Shown here: piece by piece, positions 40,265-49,455 of the stretch | Layout of the letters: each line of letters starts with the position of its first letter | Numbering within the stretch: the first letter of the stretch is position 1 | DNA from: JAUSIF01 sp040901465 | Lineage (GTDB): Bacteria > Pseudomonadota > Alphaproteobacteria > Rhizobiales > Xanthobacteraceae | Assembly (NCBI GenBank): GCA_040901465.1 | Contig: JBBDYN010000037.1 | Span: 30,307-94,306, forward strand | Reading direction: 5' to 3' | DNA: 64,000 bases | Notes under the pieces: generated by a model | Seen by the model: only the letters and a program-made list of their open reading frames with translations | Databases searched by the model: none | Told to the model about the DNA's origin: nothing | Translations under genes and position numbers: made by a program

Positions 40265-41164
40265 TCACCGCTTGGCCGGCGCAAGCACCGTCTTTTCCGC
40301 TCGACGGCGCTGCCGCGCGATACGGATGCGCCGGATGCGGTGAATGATCCCGTTGAACCACGTCTCGGGCAGAACATTGGCCATCGTGAGCAGCGCGAGC
40401 GCGAACGGCAGGCGAATTTTTCCCGGCTGCTGCCGCGTTTTCCACCAGAGGCGGAGGAGCGCCGGCAGCCGATAGCTTTCCGTATGTCGAATACGAATTT
40501 GCCGCCACAACGCGCCATGCATGCGCGAGGAGCGATTCATCATCATGCCGTCGCCGCTGATCAAGTAGTTGAACAGCGGCTTCGGCACGCCGACGCCGCG
40601 AAAGCCGTGCCGCACGATCCGGATGGCAAACTCCCAATCCTCGTATCCGTCGCACATGGTTTCGTCATAGGCGCCGGCCGCCTGCCACGCGGACTTGCGC
40701 ACGAGCGTGCAGGACACGAGTTGGTTCCCGAACAGCAGGTCGAATGGATTGAAATAGAGCTCGCCGATCCCGGTGCGCGCGCCCACGAGCCGCACATTCG
40801 TGAATACGAAGCCGACGTCGGGCGCGGCGGCCTTCAGCAGGGGCACCGTCTCAGCGAGAAAAGTAGGCTCGATCGTGTCGTCGCAATCGAGCGGCAGCAC
40901 GAGCCCCGCTCGCGCCGCGCGAAAGCCGCTGTTGCGCGCGCCGGAAAGCCCGAGATTTTCTTGGCGCAGCACTCGGACCGACGGCGGCAGCGACGCGAAC
41001 TTCTTCGTGGTGAACTGGTCGGTGGAGCCGTCATCGACGATGATGATTTCGAAATCGCGATACGTCTGAGCGGCAAGCGATGCGAGCAGCCGGTCAATGA
41101 ACCGCCCGCCATTGTAGCAAGGCACGACGACGCTGACGGCTGGAATTCGGTCGGTCACTTGCAT
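40265..41164 (-). CDS. Glycosyltransferase family 2
   Basis: A 299-aa GT-A glycosyltransferase. It begins VSVVVPCYNGGRFIDRLL, has the nucleotide-sugar motif IIIVDDGSTD and the metal-binding LDCDDTIEP near residue 95, and YEDWEFAIRIVRHG downstream. The start MQVTDRIPAVS at 41164 is chosen because upstream codons do not match the family. It lies on the minus strand within a plus-strand cluster, so it has its own promoter in the 231 bp shared with the flippase gene. Confidence 0.93.
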   Translation of the reverse strand: MQVTDRIPAVSVVVPCYNGGRFIDRLLASLAAQTYRDFEIIIVDDGSTDQFTTKKFASLPPSVRVLRQENLGLSGARNSGFRAARAGLVLPLDCDDTIEPTFLAETVPLLKAAAPDVGFVFTNVRLVGARTGIGELYFNPFDLLFGNQLVSCTLVRKSAWQAAGAYDETMCDGYEDWEFAIRIVRHGFRGVGVPKPLFNYLISGDGMMMNRSSRMHGALWRQIRIRHTESYRLPALLRLWWKTRQQPGKIRLPFALALLTMANVLPETWFNGIIHRIRRIRIARQRRRAEKTVLAPAKR

Positions 41165-41395
41165 GAGCCGGGACCTGAAGGTGCCCGCGTCACTGGCGAG
41201 CACGTCTCGCGACCATCTAGCTCGGAGGCAGTAAAGGATCCGTAAGGCCGATCCTCGACACCGCGCGGCAAGTGCTTGGAACAATGGCAGTATCGCCGAT
41301 CGCACGTTGCCAATTCAGCCAATCTTCACTGTTTTGGTGCCATAGCCAAACGAGTTCCGCTCCTCGCGAGCACTGACCCGGGTAATCACGTGGCA

Positions 41396-42727
41396 ATGAC
41401 GATTGGAGCAGAGCCGGCCCTCGCGCCACGCAGCGGCCCGGCGAAGCAACGCCTGATTTCGATCCCGTTTCTGCTCTTGCGGGGCGCGAGCACCGCTGGG
41501 CTGATGGCGGCGGCACTCATCCAAATCTACGTGTTTGCCCGGGTGATGAATGCCGAGCAATTTTCGATTTTCATTCTGGTCGGCACCGTCGGCTATTCAT
41601 TGTGGTTGTGCGATCTTGGAGCGGTAAAATTTCTGTTCGTGCGTCTTCGTGCCGCCCATTTGTCCGGCGACCGCGATCCTCTGCTTGGCAAGCAAGCGAT
41701 GTCGGTCGTCCTGCTCTATGCGCTTCTTGCCCTGGTCGGAGCGCTCGCTTGTTTTTTCGTGGTGGGATTCTTTCGAACGGTCTCCGCCCACGAGGCCACG
41801 GAATTCTCGCTGTTCTTTCTGTTCACGGCGCTCAACCTGGCCTGGTATGCGCTCCGCAACATCAGCATCGCTATCGACGATTACGTCTATTTCGAAAGTA
41901 TCGAGGCGCTGCGCCGCTTCGCGAGCATCGGCGTGATGCTGGCGATGCTAGGTGGCCTTCCCGTTTTGCTGTTTTTGGTCGCCGTCAACCTGCTTTGGGG
42001 GCTGTGCTTTTGCATCGCGATTGTCCGGATGCGAGGCAAGATCGCGCTGCGGGCCGATTTGCGCGGCACACTCGAGATTCTTCGGCGATTCTATCGTGAC
42101 AATCGGGCCGATCTCATTCGCAGCGGAACGTCGTCAACGAGCGATTTCTACATCGAAACGATGCCATATCTGGTAGTCCCGGTGATGTTCGGATTGGGGG
42201 TGCCGACGGTCATACTCGACACCGTCTTCAAGTTCGTCCGCGGCGCGAATCTCTACTATCACGCCATTTGCGAACTCGTGGTGCCGCGGCAGACCAGCGC
42301 TCTGGCCGAGCGCGATGCGCGGACGCTCATTCGCGCGACCCTTTTGGCCGTCGCTCTGACGACCCTGCCGACCTTGATCGTATCCGCCGGACTGATCTTC
42401 GCCGCCGAAACGTTTTTCCGATTACTGCTCGGGCCGGTCGCGACCATGCCTTCCGAAGTGGTGTGGGTCATCGTGGCGCTCCTGTTCGCAACCCAAGTGC
42501 AGGTGGTCGCACACTCGCTGTTGATTCATTCGGGGTTTTTTCGTGAAGCCGCCCGTGCCATGGCGCTCACGGCAATCGCGGTCACGCTCGTTCCGGCCGC
42601 CAATCTGATCGGCGCTCCTTCAATCGTCGGATTCTTGAGCTTCTATGCGGCAGCTTTCGCATGCGGCGCCGTGCTGCAAGTGCTCTTCGCAATCAGGGGG
42701 CCGGTCCAGGCCGCGCGCGGAACGTGA
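41396..42727 (+). CDS. Oligosaccharide flippase (Wzx-like membrane protein)
   Basis: A 443-aa protein with about twelve predicted helices in the pattern of the MOP/Wzx superfamily: LLLRGASTAGLMAAALIQI at the start, VWVIVALLFATQVQVVAHSL near the end. Sequence motifs are weak, as usual for Wzx, and the call rests on topology and on its place in the locus. It should move lipid-linked repeat units across the inner membrane. By eye its GC content is a little lower than that of the flanking core genes. Confidence 0.75.
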   Translation: MTIGAEPALAPRSGPAKQRLISIPFLLLRGASTAGLMAAALIQIYVFARVMNAEQFSIFILVGTVGYSLWLCDLGAVKFLFVRLRAAHLSGDRDPLLGKQAMSVVLLYALLALVGALACFFVVGFFRTVSAHEATEFSLFFLFTALNLAWYALRNISIAIDDYVYFESIEALRRFASIGVMLAMLGGLPVLLFLVAVNLLWGLCFCIAIVRMRGKIALRADLRGTLEILRRFYRDNRADLIRSGTSSTSDFYIETMPYLVVPVMFGLGVPTVILDTVFKFVRGANLYYHAICELVVPRQTSALAERDARTLIRATLLAVALTTLPTLIVSAGLIFAAETFFRLLLGPVATMPSEVVWVIVALLFATQVQVVAHSLLIHSGFFREAARAMALTAIAVTLVPAANLIGAPSIVGFLSFYAAAFACGAVLQVLFAIRGPVQAARGT

Positions 42728-42784
42728 TTTGGTCTCCCGTTGTTGCGTCGGCCAAACGCCATCCGTATAGTCGGGCCGCACGTT

Positions 42785-42862
42785 CGGAGCGTGGCGCAGC
42801 CCGGTTAGCGCACCTGTCTGGGGGACAGGGGGTCGCCAGTTCAAATCTGGCCGCTCCGACCA
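42785..42862 (+). tRNA. tRNA-Pro (GGG)
   Basis: Begins CGGAGCGTGGCGCAGCCCGG, anticodon arm CCTGT-CTGGGGG-ACAGG with anticodon GGG, T-arm AGTTCAAATCT, acceptor CGCTCCG closing on CGGAGCG, then ACCA. It marks the right side of the polysaccharide locus. I found no second copy of its 3' end in the window that would prove an integrated element. Confidence 0.97.
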
Positions 42863-42992
42863 CTATTTCTGGCCGCAACGCTGAAATTCCCGGCGATGCA
42901 GCGCTTCGACGTCTACGGCGCCCCATCCGCAATCATCATCGGCATGTAAATTACGAATTTGTCATCGATCGCCTGCTTTCCTGCGCAATGCG

Positions 42993-44168
42993 ATGACGGT
43001 TCCTCCAATGCATGCCCCTGCGCCGCGACAAGGCCGCCTGAATCCGTCGGGAATTCGAGTCAACGGCTCGCTGGATGACCTCCGCGCACTCTGGCCACGC
43101 GCAAACGCGCGCCGCGACGCGCGCTGCTTTGCGTTCCAATGCGCCGATGTCCTCGAAGTCTGGTGCGATACGATCGGCCGCGCACGCCAAATCGAGCCGG
43201 CGTTCGTAACCGTGTTGGGAACGAGCGGCCAGCCGGCGCTGCTCATCCCGCTCGGAATCGAGCAATCCAACGGCGTGCGCGTGTTGCAATTCCTGGACAG
43301 CAGCCTCAGCGATTACAACGCACCGGTCGTCTTCCCCGAGGCCGCGGCTTGGAGCGCCGACGCGGCCGAATGGGTCTGGGCCATGCTATTACAGGAACTT
43401 CCGCCGTTTGATCTCGCCGCCTTCGAGAAGATGCCGGGCATGGTCGACGACTTCCGCAATCCGCTCGTCTCGCTTGCGACCGCTGTGCACTCCGAATCAT
43501 GCCACACGATGAGCCTGTTCGGACCCTGGGACAGGTTCGTCCGCGAGCGCTTGCCGAAATTCTCGGATTCGCGCCGCCGCCGGCGCAAGCTGGAAAAGCT
43601 CGGCAAGGTTCGATTCGAAATCGCCGAGACCGGGACGCAGCGTCAGCTATATCTCGAAGCGATGATGCGCATGAAGCGGCGCAAGTTCGTCGAGACCAAG
43701 GGCTATGATGTATTTACCGATCCCGGCTCTGGGGAATTTTACCAGGAAACGAACCGGCGGCTCGGCGATCGCGGACCGGTGCAATTGTCCGCGCTCCTGC
43801 TCGACGACCGTATTCTGGCGGCGCACTGGGGCTACGTTGCCGGCGATCGCTTCTACCATTTGATGCCGAGCCACGAGGACGGTGACTGGCGGCCATACGC
43901 GCCCGGCCGACTGCTCAATGAATGGCTGATGGAATGGAGCGTCAACAACGGCTTGCAGGTTTTCGATTTCGGAATTGGGGATGAGCCGTACAAGTTCGGC
44001 TATTGCGATGTACACGTTCCCCTGCGTGACGCCTTCAGGCCGACGACCATGAAGGGAAGAATTTACGGCAATATGCGGCGATTGAAGACAGCAGCGAAAA
44101 TTTTTCTGCGCGACGGCAAGGTTGGGGCGACGCTGATCACCGCGCGCAATCGTTGGCGAAAGCTGTAG
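42993..44168 (+). CDS. CelD/BcsL-like acetyltransferase (GNAT), copy 2
   Basis: A 391-aa paralogue of the gene at 34154-35467. Shared features are FRNPLVSLATAVH, a basic helix DSRRRRRKLEKLGKVRF, and the C-terminal GNAT part PGRLLNEWLMEWSVNNGLQVFDFGIGD. It should acylate a sugar of the polymer or a small substrate. It lies beyond tRNA-Pro, 130 bp downstream, and is followed by the 25-bp direct repeat and the pseudogene. Its start MTVPPMHAPAPRQG is an ATG. Confidence 0.85.
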   Translation: MTVPPMHAPAPRQGRLNPSGIRVNGSLDDLRALWPRANARRDARCFAFQCADVLEVWCDTIGRARQIEPAFVTVLGTSGQPALLIPLGIEQSNGVRVLQFLDSSLSDYNAPVVFPEAAAWSADAAEWVWAMLLQELPPFDLAAFEKMPGMVDDFRNPLVSLATAVHSESCHTMSLFGPWDRFVRERLPKFSDSRRRRRKLEKLGKVRFEIAETGTQRQLYLEAMMRMKRRKFVETKGYDVFTDPGSGEFYQETNRRLGDRGPVQLSALLLDDRILAAHWGYVAGDRFYHLMPSHEDGDWRPYAPGRLLNEWLMEWSVNNGLQVFDFGIGDEPYKFGYCDVHVPLRDAFRPTTMKGRIYGNMRRLKTAAKIFLRDGKVGATLITARNRWRKL

Positions 44169-44173
44169 TTTGC

Positions 44174-44875
44174 CCGCTCACGCGGGCTCGTCGCGTCCGG
44201 CTCCCTCGATCGGAGCCCGTCAATCTTGCTGGAGCGAGCCCGCGTCGCTTGGACGCCTCGTAGATATTGCTGAGTGATCAGGTCGGGCGCTTTAAGCACA
44301 TACCCCGCGCGCGCAATTTGGCGCTCGAAATCCGGATCCCACCAGAGATGATAGACGTCGATGACGACGTCGTCGCCGAGCGCCTCGCACATGTCGAGGG
44401 CTTGGCCGAGCGTGTTCACGTATGCACGGTCGGCCGCGTACATGGGATGCAGCGGCTCGATCCCGAGCGGCACACCGACGGAGCGCGCGTGCGCACGGCG
44501 GGCGTCGATTCCCTCGGCCACCATGTTGCGCGCGCCGGATATGTCGCGCGTACCGACTGGCAGGCCGCCGACCACGAGCACGAGGCACTCCGCGCCGATT
44601 GCAGCGGCTTCGTCGAGGGCGCTTGTTGTCGTCGACGGCGCGGTGCGTCCCTTGGCGTCAAGGGCGGGGAAGAACCCGCCGCGGCAATAGCCGGTCACGC
44701 GCATGCCGTTGTCCCTGACGATGCGCGCGGACTCCACAAGGCCGATCTTCGCGACCTGCGCTCGCACTCTATTGCTAACGCCGGCGCAACGGCGCGCGGA
44801 CAAATAGCGAGACAAAAAGCGTTCAGTCGAGGAAATTCAGTCGTGCGAAGCCGCTCACGCGGGCTCGTCGCGTCC
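44174..44875. repeat. Segment bounded by a perfect 25-bp direct repeat
   Basis: Positions 44174-44198 and 44851-44875 are identical over 25 bp, starting CCGCTCACGCGGGCTCG. The right copy is the last codons and stop of merR (DEPA, stop at 44855-44857). The left copy abuts the end of the second acetyltransferase gene. Between them lie a truncated sugar isomerase and nothing else recognisable. This layout is that of an inserted segment with target duplication or of a recombination scar. Confidence 0.85.
44303..44815 (-). pseudogene. Truncated sugar phosphate isomerase/epimerase (TIM barrel)
   Basis: About 171 codons resemble the middle of xylose-isomerase-like TIM-barrel proteins: GLVESARIVRDNGMRVTGYCRGG, ECLVLVVGGLP, PLGIEPLHPMYAADRAYVNTLGQALD and VYHLWWDPDFERQIARAG. 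The expected first 35 or so residues and the last 100, including the catalytic C-terminal half, are missing. After 44303 the frame continues into unrelated sequence. There is no clear ribosome binding site. It lies wholly within the 25-bp direct repeats, so it is a fragment left by transfer or deletion. Confidence 0.8.
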
Positions 44876-45598
44876 CGCGTCGAGAAGCCGGCGGCACTCG
44901 CCGAGCTCGAACAGCGTCGCCTTCAGCAGCCTGACCACCTCGGGAGTGAGCCTCGGCGCGTCCCCCGGCATCCGCATTTCCAGCGGGCGCGTCGCGTGCG
45001 AGCCGCGCACCGTCGCTGCCGGCATTTCCTGATCTGTCGCCGTGCGGAGCAGCGACCGCATTGGCGCATCGCCGCCGGGGCGCCGGAACGGAAATGGCGG
45101 CATTTCGTCCTCGCCCACGACCGTATGGGTCGCCGGTCGCTGCGGGATCGGCACCTCGACGACCCTGGGCAGTTCCGGCGTCGGCCTTGCGGAACGCAGC
45201 GACGGCAGAAGATCGATCAACCCCCTGCCGCCCTCGCTACGCTGCGCCGAGCGCTGGTCCTGGCTTCCATAGCCGCCGGTGAGCGGCGGCGCGGGCCGGA
45301 CTTCCTCCGCCTCGACGGCGCGCCCGATCGACTGCACGTGCCGCACTCCCTGCTCGCGCAGGATCTGCTGCACGCCGCGGATCGTGTAGCCGTCGCCGTA
45401 AAGAAGCTGGCGGATGCCGCGCAGGAGATCGATGTCGTCCGGGCGGTAGTAGCGCCGGCCGCCGCCGCGTTTCAGCGGCTTGATCTGGGCGAAGCGGGTC
45501 TCCCAGAAACGCAGCACATGCTGCGGCAGATCGAGGTCCTCGGCGACCTCGCTGATCGTACGGAATGCGTCAGGACCCTTCTCTACAGCAAGTCCCAC
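44855..45598 (-). CDS. MerR-family transcriptional regulator
   Basis: A 247-aa protein with an N-terminal MerR winged helix-turn-helix (ISEVAEDLDLPQHVLRFWETRF, then GGGRRYYRPDDIDLLRGI). A long, low-complexity middle follows, and a short C-terminal helix (LKATLFELGECRRLLDAG). No metal-binding cysteines are present. This gene sits downstream of ihfA in many alphaproteobacteria, where its targets are unknown. It lies 8 bp after ihfA, so it is co-transcribed. Its 3' end is duplicated at 44174-44198. Confidence 0.9.
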   Translation of the reverse strand: MGLAVEKGPDAFRTISEVAEDLDLPQHVLRFWETRFAQIKPLKRGGGRRYYRPDDIDLLRGIRQLLYGDGYTIRGVQQILREQGVRHVQSIGRAVEAEEVRPAPPLTGGYGSQDQRSAQRSEGGRGLIDLLPSLRSARPTPELPRVVEVPIPQRPATHTVVGEDEMPPFPFRRPGGDAPMRSLLRTATDQEMPAATVRGSHATRPLEMRMPGDAPRLTPEVVRLLKATLFELGECRRLLDAGRDEPA

Positions 45599-45606
45599 AT
45601 TCGACC

Positions 45607-45918
45607 TCAGCGTTTTTTGCCGTCGTGACGATCGTTGATTCGGCTCTTAAGAATATTCGATGGTTTGAACACCATCACCCTTCGCGGTTCAATCGGAACT
45701 TCTTCGCCCGTCTTCGGATTGCGCCCGATTCGCCGTCCCTTCTGTCGTACGACGAAAGAGCCGAACGAAGAAAGCTTTACGTTGTCCCCGCGGGAGAGGC
45801 AGTCGGTGACCTCCCGCAACACCATCTCGACCAGGGCGGCCGATTCGGTGCGCGAAAGACCCACCTTTTGATAGACGACTTCGCTTAGGTCCGCACGCGT
45901 AATGGTTCTGCCCGCCAT
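45607..45918 (-). CDS. ihfA: Integration host factor subunit alpha
   Basis: DNA-bending protein of the HU/IHF fold, 103 aa from this start. Diagnostic features are ITRADLSEVVYQKVGLSRTESAALVEMVL, KLSSFGSFVVRQKGRRIGRNPKTGEEVPI and the C-terminal RRVMVFKPSNILKSRIN. The ATG at 45918 is preferred; one at 45930 would add MGAG. It is preceded by 199 bp without a gene after fabH, which probably holds its own promoter. Confidence 0.95.
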   Translation of the reverse strand: MAGRTITRADLSEVVYQKVGLSRTESAALVEMVLREVTDCLSRGDNVKLSSFGSFVVRQKGRRIGRNPKTGEEVPIEPRRVMVFKPSNILKSRINDRHDGKKR

Positions 45919-46117
45919 TCCAGCCCCCATCGTTATTCCGGCGGTGCGTTTATCTTTCTGTTTTTTAAACGATATTCACGCCGGGCACCCCGGTCAACCG
46001 TTGCAAGCGATTGCACGCGCCGGCCGGACGCGCGACGGAAACTTGAAATGCCCTGCGGTCAACAAGCAGTCGAACAGGAGGGCACGATTTTCGTGATCTG
46101 CGGCATGGAAGCCACAC

Positions 46118-47095
46118 TCACCAGCGAACCAGCGCCGAGGCCCAGGTGAACCCGCCGCCCATAGCTTCGAGCAGGACCAGATCGCCCGGCTTGATCCTTC
46201 CGTCGGCGCTCGCCTCGGCCAATGCCAAGGGAATCGAGGCTGCGGACGTGTTCCCGTGGCGATCGACAGTGGTGACGATTTTTCCCGGCGCGATCCGGAG
46301 TTTGTGTGCACTGCCGTCGATAATTCGCTTGTTCGCCTGGTGCGGCACGAACCAGTCGACGTCCTCGGCGCTATATCCGGTAGCCTTGAATGCGTCTTCG
46401 ACCACATCCGTGATCATGCCGATCGCATAGCGGAAGACTTCGCGGCCTTCCATTCGCAGTTGCCCAACCGTCCCCGTCGAGGACGGACCGCCGTCCACGA
46501 AGAGCTTGGATCGGTACCGCCCGTCGGAACGCAGCCGCGTCGTGAGCACGCCCCGATCAGTGCGCTCGCCGGGCTGCTCCGCGGCCTCAAGCACGACCGC
46601 GCCCGCGCCGTCGCCGAACAGGACGCACGTCCCGCGGTCGGACCAGTCGAGAATGCGCGAAAACGTCTCCGATCCGATTACGAGCGCGCAGCGGAAATCG
46701 CCGCTCTGCAAGAACAGGTCGGCGGTCGAGAGCGCAAAGACGAACCCCGAGCACACCGCCTGCATGTCGAACGCGGCGCCGCGCGTGATGCCGAGTTCCG
46801 CCTGGATCGTCACCGCGGTCGCGGGAAAGGTCTGATCCGGCGTCGATGTCGCGAGCACGATGAGATCGACCGCGTCGGCCGGCATCCTCGCGCTTGCGAG
46901 CGCCTTCCGTGCCGCCGCCAGGCCAAGATCGGAGGTCTTCTCGCCCTCCGCCGCGATGCGCCGCTCGCGGATGCCGGTGCGCTGCACGATCCACTCGTCC
47001 GAGGTGGCGACCTTCTTCGCGAGGTCCGCATTGGTCATGACGTGCGCGGGCAGATAGCCGCCGACGCCGCGAATGATCGAACGGATGGTGCTCAC
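46118..47095 (-). CDS. fabH: Beta-ketoacyl-ACP synthase III
   Basis: Condenses acetyl-CoA with malonyl-ACP to start fatty acid synthesis, 325 aa. The catalytic cysteine is in DMQAVCSGFVFAL, the histidine in WFVPHQANKRI and the asparagine in HGNTSAASIPLAL. The GTG start at 47095 (VSTIRSIIRGVGGYLP) overlaps the plsX stop as GTGA; the open frame upstream of it is not conserved. Part of the plsX-fabH-ihfA-merR block. Confidence 0.96.
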   Translation of the reverse strand: MSTIRSIIRGVGGYLPAHVMTNADLAKKVATSDEWIVQRTGIRERRIAAEGEKTSDLGLAAARKALASARMPADAVDLIVLATSTPDQTFPATAVTIQAELGITRGAAFDMQAVCSGFVFALSTADLFLQSGDFRCALVIGSETFSRILDWSDRGTCVLFGDGAGAVVLEAAEQPGERTDRGVLTTRLRSDGRYRSKLFVDGGPSSTGTVGQLRMEGREVFRYAIGMITDVVEDAFKATGYSAEDVDWFVPHQANKRIIDGSAHKLRIAPGKIVTTVDRHGNTSAASIPLALAEASADGRIKPGDLVLLEAMGGGFTWASALVRW

Positions 47096-48150
47096 GACGC
47101 AGTCCGGCCCGCGACGAGTCCGGGCAACGCGGCCTCGGAACGGCCGATGCTCGTCGCGATGCACGACACGAGCTCATGGCGCGCCACATCGTAGCCGATA
47201 TCGATCGCGCTCGCGAACCCCTCCGCGTTGGTGCCGCCATGGCTTTTCACGACGAGCCCATTCAGGCCAAGGAACACGCCGCCGTTGACCCTGCGCGGAT
47301 CGACTTTGTCCGCGACTACGCGAAACGCGTTGCGCGCCAGCAGATAACCGATACGAGCGCGCCAGGTGCGGCTCATCGCGGCGCGCAAATATTCGTGGAT
47401 CTGCCGCGCGGTGCCTTCTGCGGCCTTCAACGCGATATTGCCTGTGAAGCCTTCAGTGACGACGACGTCGACGGTCCCCTTGCCGAGATCGTCGCCTTCA
47501 ACGAACCCATGATAGGTAAAGTCGGAGGCGTCCAGCTCGCGCAGCAATCGTCCAGCTTCACGCACTTCTTCGATTCCCTTTATTTCCTCGACCCCGACAT
47601 TGAGCAGCCCAACGGACGGCCGCTCGAGCCCGAACACCACGCGGGCCATCGCCGCACCCATGACCGACATGTCCACGAGATGCTGCGCATCGGCGCCGAT
47701 CGAAGCGCCGAGATCGAGCACGAGGCTCTCTCCGCGCAGCGTCGGCCACACTCCAGCCAAGGCCGGCCGGTCGATGCCCGGCAAAGTCTTGAGGCAAATC
47801 TTCGCCATCGCCATGAGGGCGCCGGTATTGCCGGCAGACACCGCGACATCGGCCATGCCCTGCTTCACCGCCTCGATCGCGAGCCACATGGACGAGCGGC
47901 GCCGGCCTGCGCGCAACGCCTGGCTCGGCTTGTCGTCCATTCGCACGGCCACGTCCGTATGCACGATCCTGCTGATCGGCTCGAGCCGCGGCCGCGCGCT
48001 CACGAGCCGAGCGAGCACTGCCTCGTCGCCGAACAGGATGAATTCGGTATCGGGACGCCGCTCGGCGGCAAATTCCGCCCCCGGCACGACCACGGTGGGG
48101 CCGTGATCGCCTCCCATGGCGTCGAGCGCGATACGCACCGGTCGGGTCAT
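47092..48150 (-). CDS. plsX: Phosphate acyltransferase PlsX
   Basis: Makes acyl-phosphate from acyl-ACP for phospholipid synthesis, 352 aa. It begins MTRPVRIALDAMGGDHGPTV, the family signature. VSAGNTGALMAMAK, DLGASIGADAQHL and TEGFTGNIALKAAEGTAR are also conserved. The open frame extends 113 codons further upstream but is arginine-rich and non-conserved, so the ATG at 48150 is used. The rpmF gene that often precedes plsX is absent here. Confidence 0.97.
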   Translation of the reverse strand: MTRPVRIALDAMGGDHGPTVVVPGAEFAAERRPDTEFILFGDEAVLARLVSARPRLEPISRIVHTDVAVRMDDKPSQALRAGRRRSSMWLAIEAVKQGMADVAVSAGNTGALMAMAKICLKTLPGIDRPALAGVWPTLRGESLVLDLGASIGADAQHLVDMSVMGAAMARVVFGLERPSVGLLNVGVEEIKGIEEVREAGRLLRELDASDFTYHGFVEGDDLGKGTVDVVVTEGFTGNIALKAAEGTARQIHEYLRAAMSRTWRARIGYLLARNAFRVVADKVDPRRVNGGVFLGLNGLVVKSHGGTNAEGFASAIDIGYDVARHELVSCIATSIGRSEAALPGLVAGRTAS

Positions 48151-48271
48151 TCGGGGGGTCGCAGGCCGTGGGGCCCAGCCTCTCGGGTGACGGATTGCCC
48201 GGCAAGCGGCCGGTGCGGCTCGACAATAGCGCGTCGCGCTTGGGACACAACAGCCGGCAGTTGCTGGCAAT

Positions 48272-48811
48272 TCATCCGTTTTTGTCGCTCTGGCGGCCCG
48301 AGAGTTTGGCGAGCGCAGCGAATGGCGACGATTCCGGTCTGGCCGTGTCTTCACCCGGCGGCGTGAACACGGCGCCGGGCCGGCGCGGATAGGGATCGAT
48401 CGCGAGCGCGAGAAACTCGGCCACCACGGCGGCGAGATCGAGCGCGCCGCCGACCAGCGGGTCGGGCGGATCGTCCGCGCCGATCTCAATCAATCCATCC
48501 GATTCCTGCGCAATCGCCTCGGGCGGCGCGAAGCGCAACGAAATCTCGTCCGAAATCGGATTGTCGAACGGCTCGAGCGTGACGACGCAATTCTGCGTCA
48601 CCGCTCCCTGCATCGTACCCGCTACCGTGGCACCGCCGCCTCCATCCGGCCGCACGTGCAGCCGCGCTTCGAGCGCCGGTATTGCGAGCACGCCCGCATG
48701 TTGCGCGAGTGAATTGCGGGCGGCTTCGTCCGGCAGCAAACGGAAGTCTTTTCCGTCGTCCGGAAGCCCGGCGACAACAACAGGAAATTTCCAGGACAGT
48801 TCGTGTGCCAT
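48272..48811 (-). CDS. yceD: YceD/DUF177 family protein
   Basis: A 179-aa protein of the DUF177 (YceD) family, linked to 23S rRNA stability in some bacteria and plants. Recognisable parts are VTQNCVVTLEPFDNPISDEISLRF, the usual central segment, and VVAEFLALAIDPYPRRPG near the C-terminus. It lies between the cytochrome bc1 chaperone (3 bp away) and plsX, the normal order in this bacterial group. Confidence 0.85.
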   Translation of the reverse strand: MAHELSWKFPVVVAGLPDDGKDFRLLPDEAARNSLAQHAGVLAIPALEARLHVRPDGGGGATVAGTMQGAVTQNCVVTLEPFDNPISDEISLRFAPPEAIAQESDGLIEIGADDPPDPLVGGALDLAAVVAEFLALAIDPYPRRPGAVFTPPGEDTARPESSPFAALAKLSGRQSDKNG

Positions 48812-48814
48812 GGT

Positions 48815-49348
48815 TCATTCCTCCGGCATCGGGAGGTGAATTTCTCCGCGCGTGATCGCGGCGGAGTCCTGGGACGCCAACGCGCGCGCCGCTCCCCGCA
48901 CATAACGCGCGAGCTTGCGCGCCGCCTCGGCATTCGCGGCATCGCCATAGACGTTCCGCGACAATGCCGCGGCGAGCACGTCGTCATTGTCGGCAGCGAG
49001 CGCTGCATCATAGGCCTCGGCGCGGCCATAGAATGCCTCGCCCATCGCGCGCATCCGGCGCGGCACGGCGAGATCGCCGGTGCCCATCTCGCGCAGGCTC
49101 CCGTCCATGTCCGCGACGAACGTATCGAACACGCCCTGCCCGATTGCACGGGCGCCTGCGCCGTCCTGCGCAAGCCTGCGAAACAGCAGGTACACGTGTA
49201 AGACGATTAGATCGAACCGGCTTTCTACCGTGTCCGGCACCGCCAGCGGCGTGTAGAAAACCGGCAGCCGCGCCTGCGCCACGATCGCGCCATACAGGCG
49301 TTCGATGGTTTCCCGCCGTTCACTGCGGCGGCGGAGAGATAGCAGCAT
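48815..49348 (-). CDS. Ubiquinol-cytochrome c chaperone family protein
   Basis: A 177-aa relative of the mitochondrial bc1 assembly factor Cbp3. Family stretches are ETIERLYGAIVAQARLPVFYTPLAVPDTVESRFDL (in part), LVDMDGSLREMGTGDLAVPRRM-like text and MGEAFYGRAEAYDAAL. It is thought to help assemble cytochrome b. The start MLLSLRRRSERRET at 49348 is chosen because the upstream frame is not conserved. The gene runs into yceD with a 3-bp gap. Confidence 0.88.
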   Translation of the reverse strand: MLLSLRRRSERRETIERLYGAIVAQARLPVFYTPLAVPDTVESRFDLIVLHVYLLFRRLAQDGAGARAIGQGVFDTFVADMDGSLREMGTGDLAVPRRMRAMGEAFYGRAEAYDAALAADNDDVLAAALSRNVYGDAANAEAARKLARYVRGAARALASQDSAAITRGEIHLPMPEE

Positions 49349-49455
49349 TGCTCCGGTTTCCGGTCTTCGGCCGTCCGCGACGGCGTTGCGTTTCGACCGT
49401 GCGCGGGGTACTTGAGGCGCGGGGTCGTGACAAGTCCGGAACGCGAGCATAGTCG

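Noticed and set aside
30698..44168. Integrated island at tRNA-Pro
   Set aside because: No integrase and no second copy of the tRNA 3' end were found, so the locus cannot be called an integrative element on this evidence.
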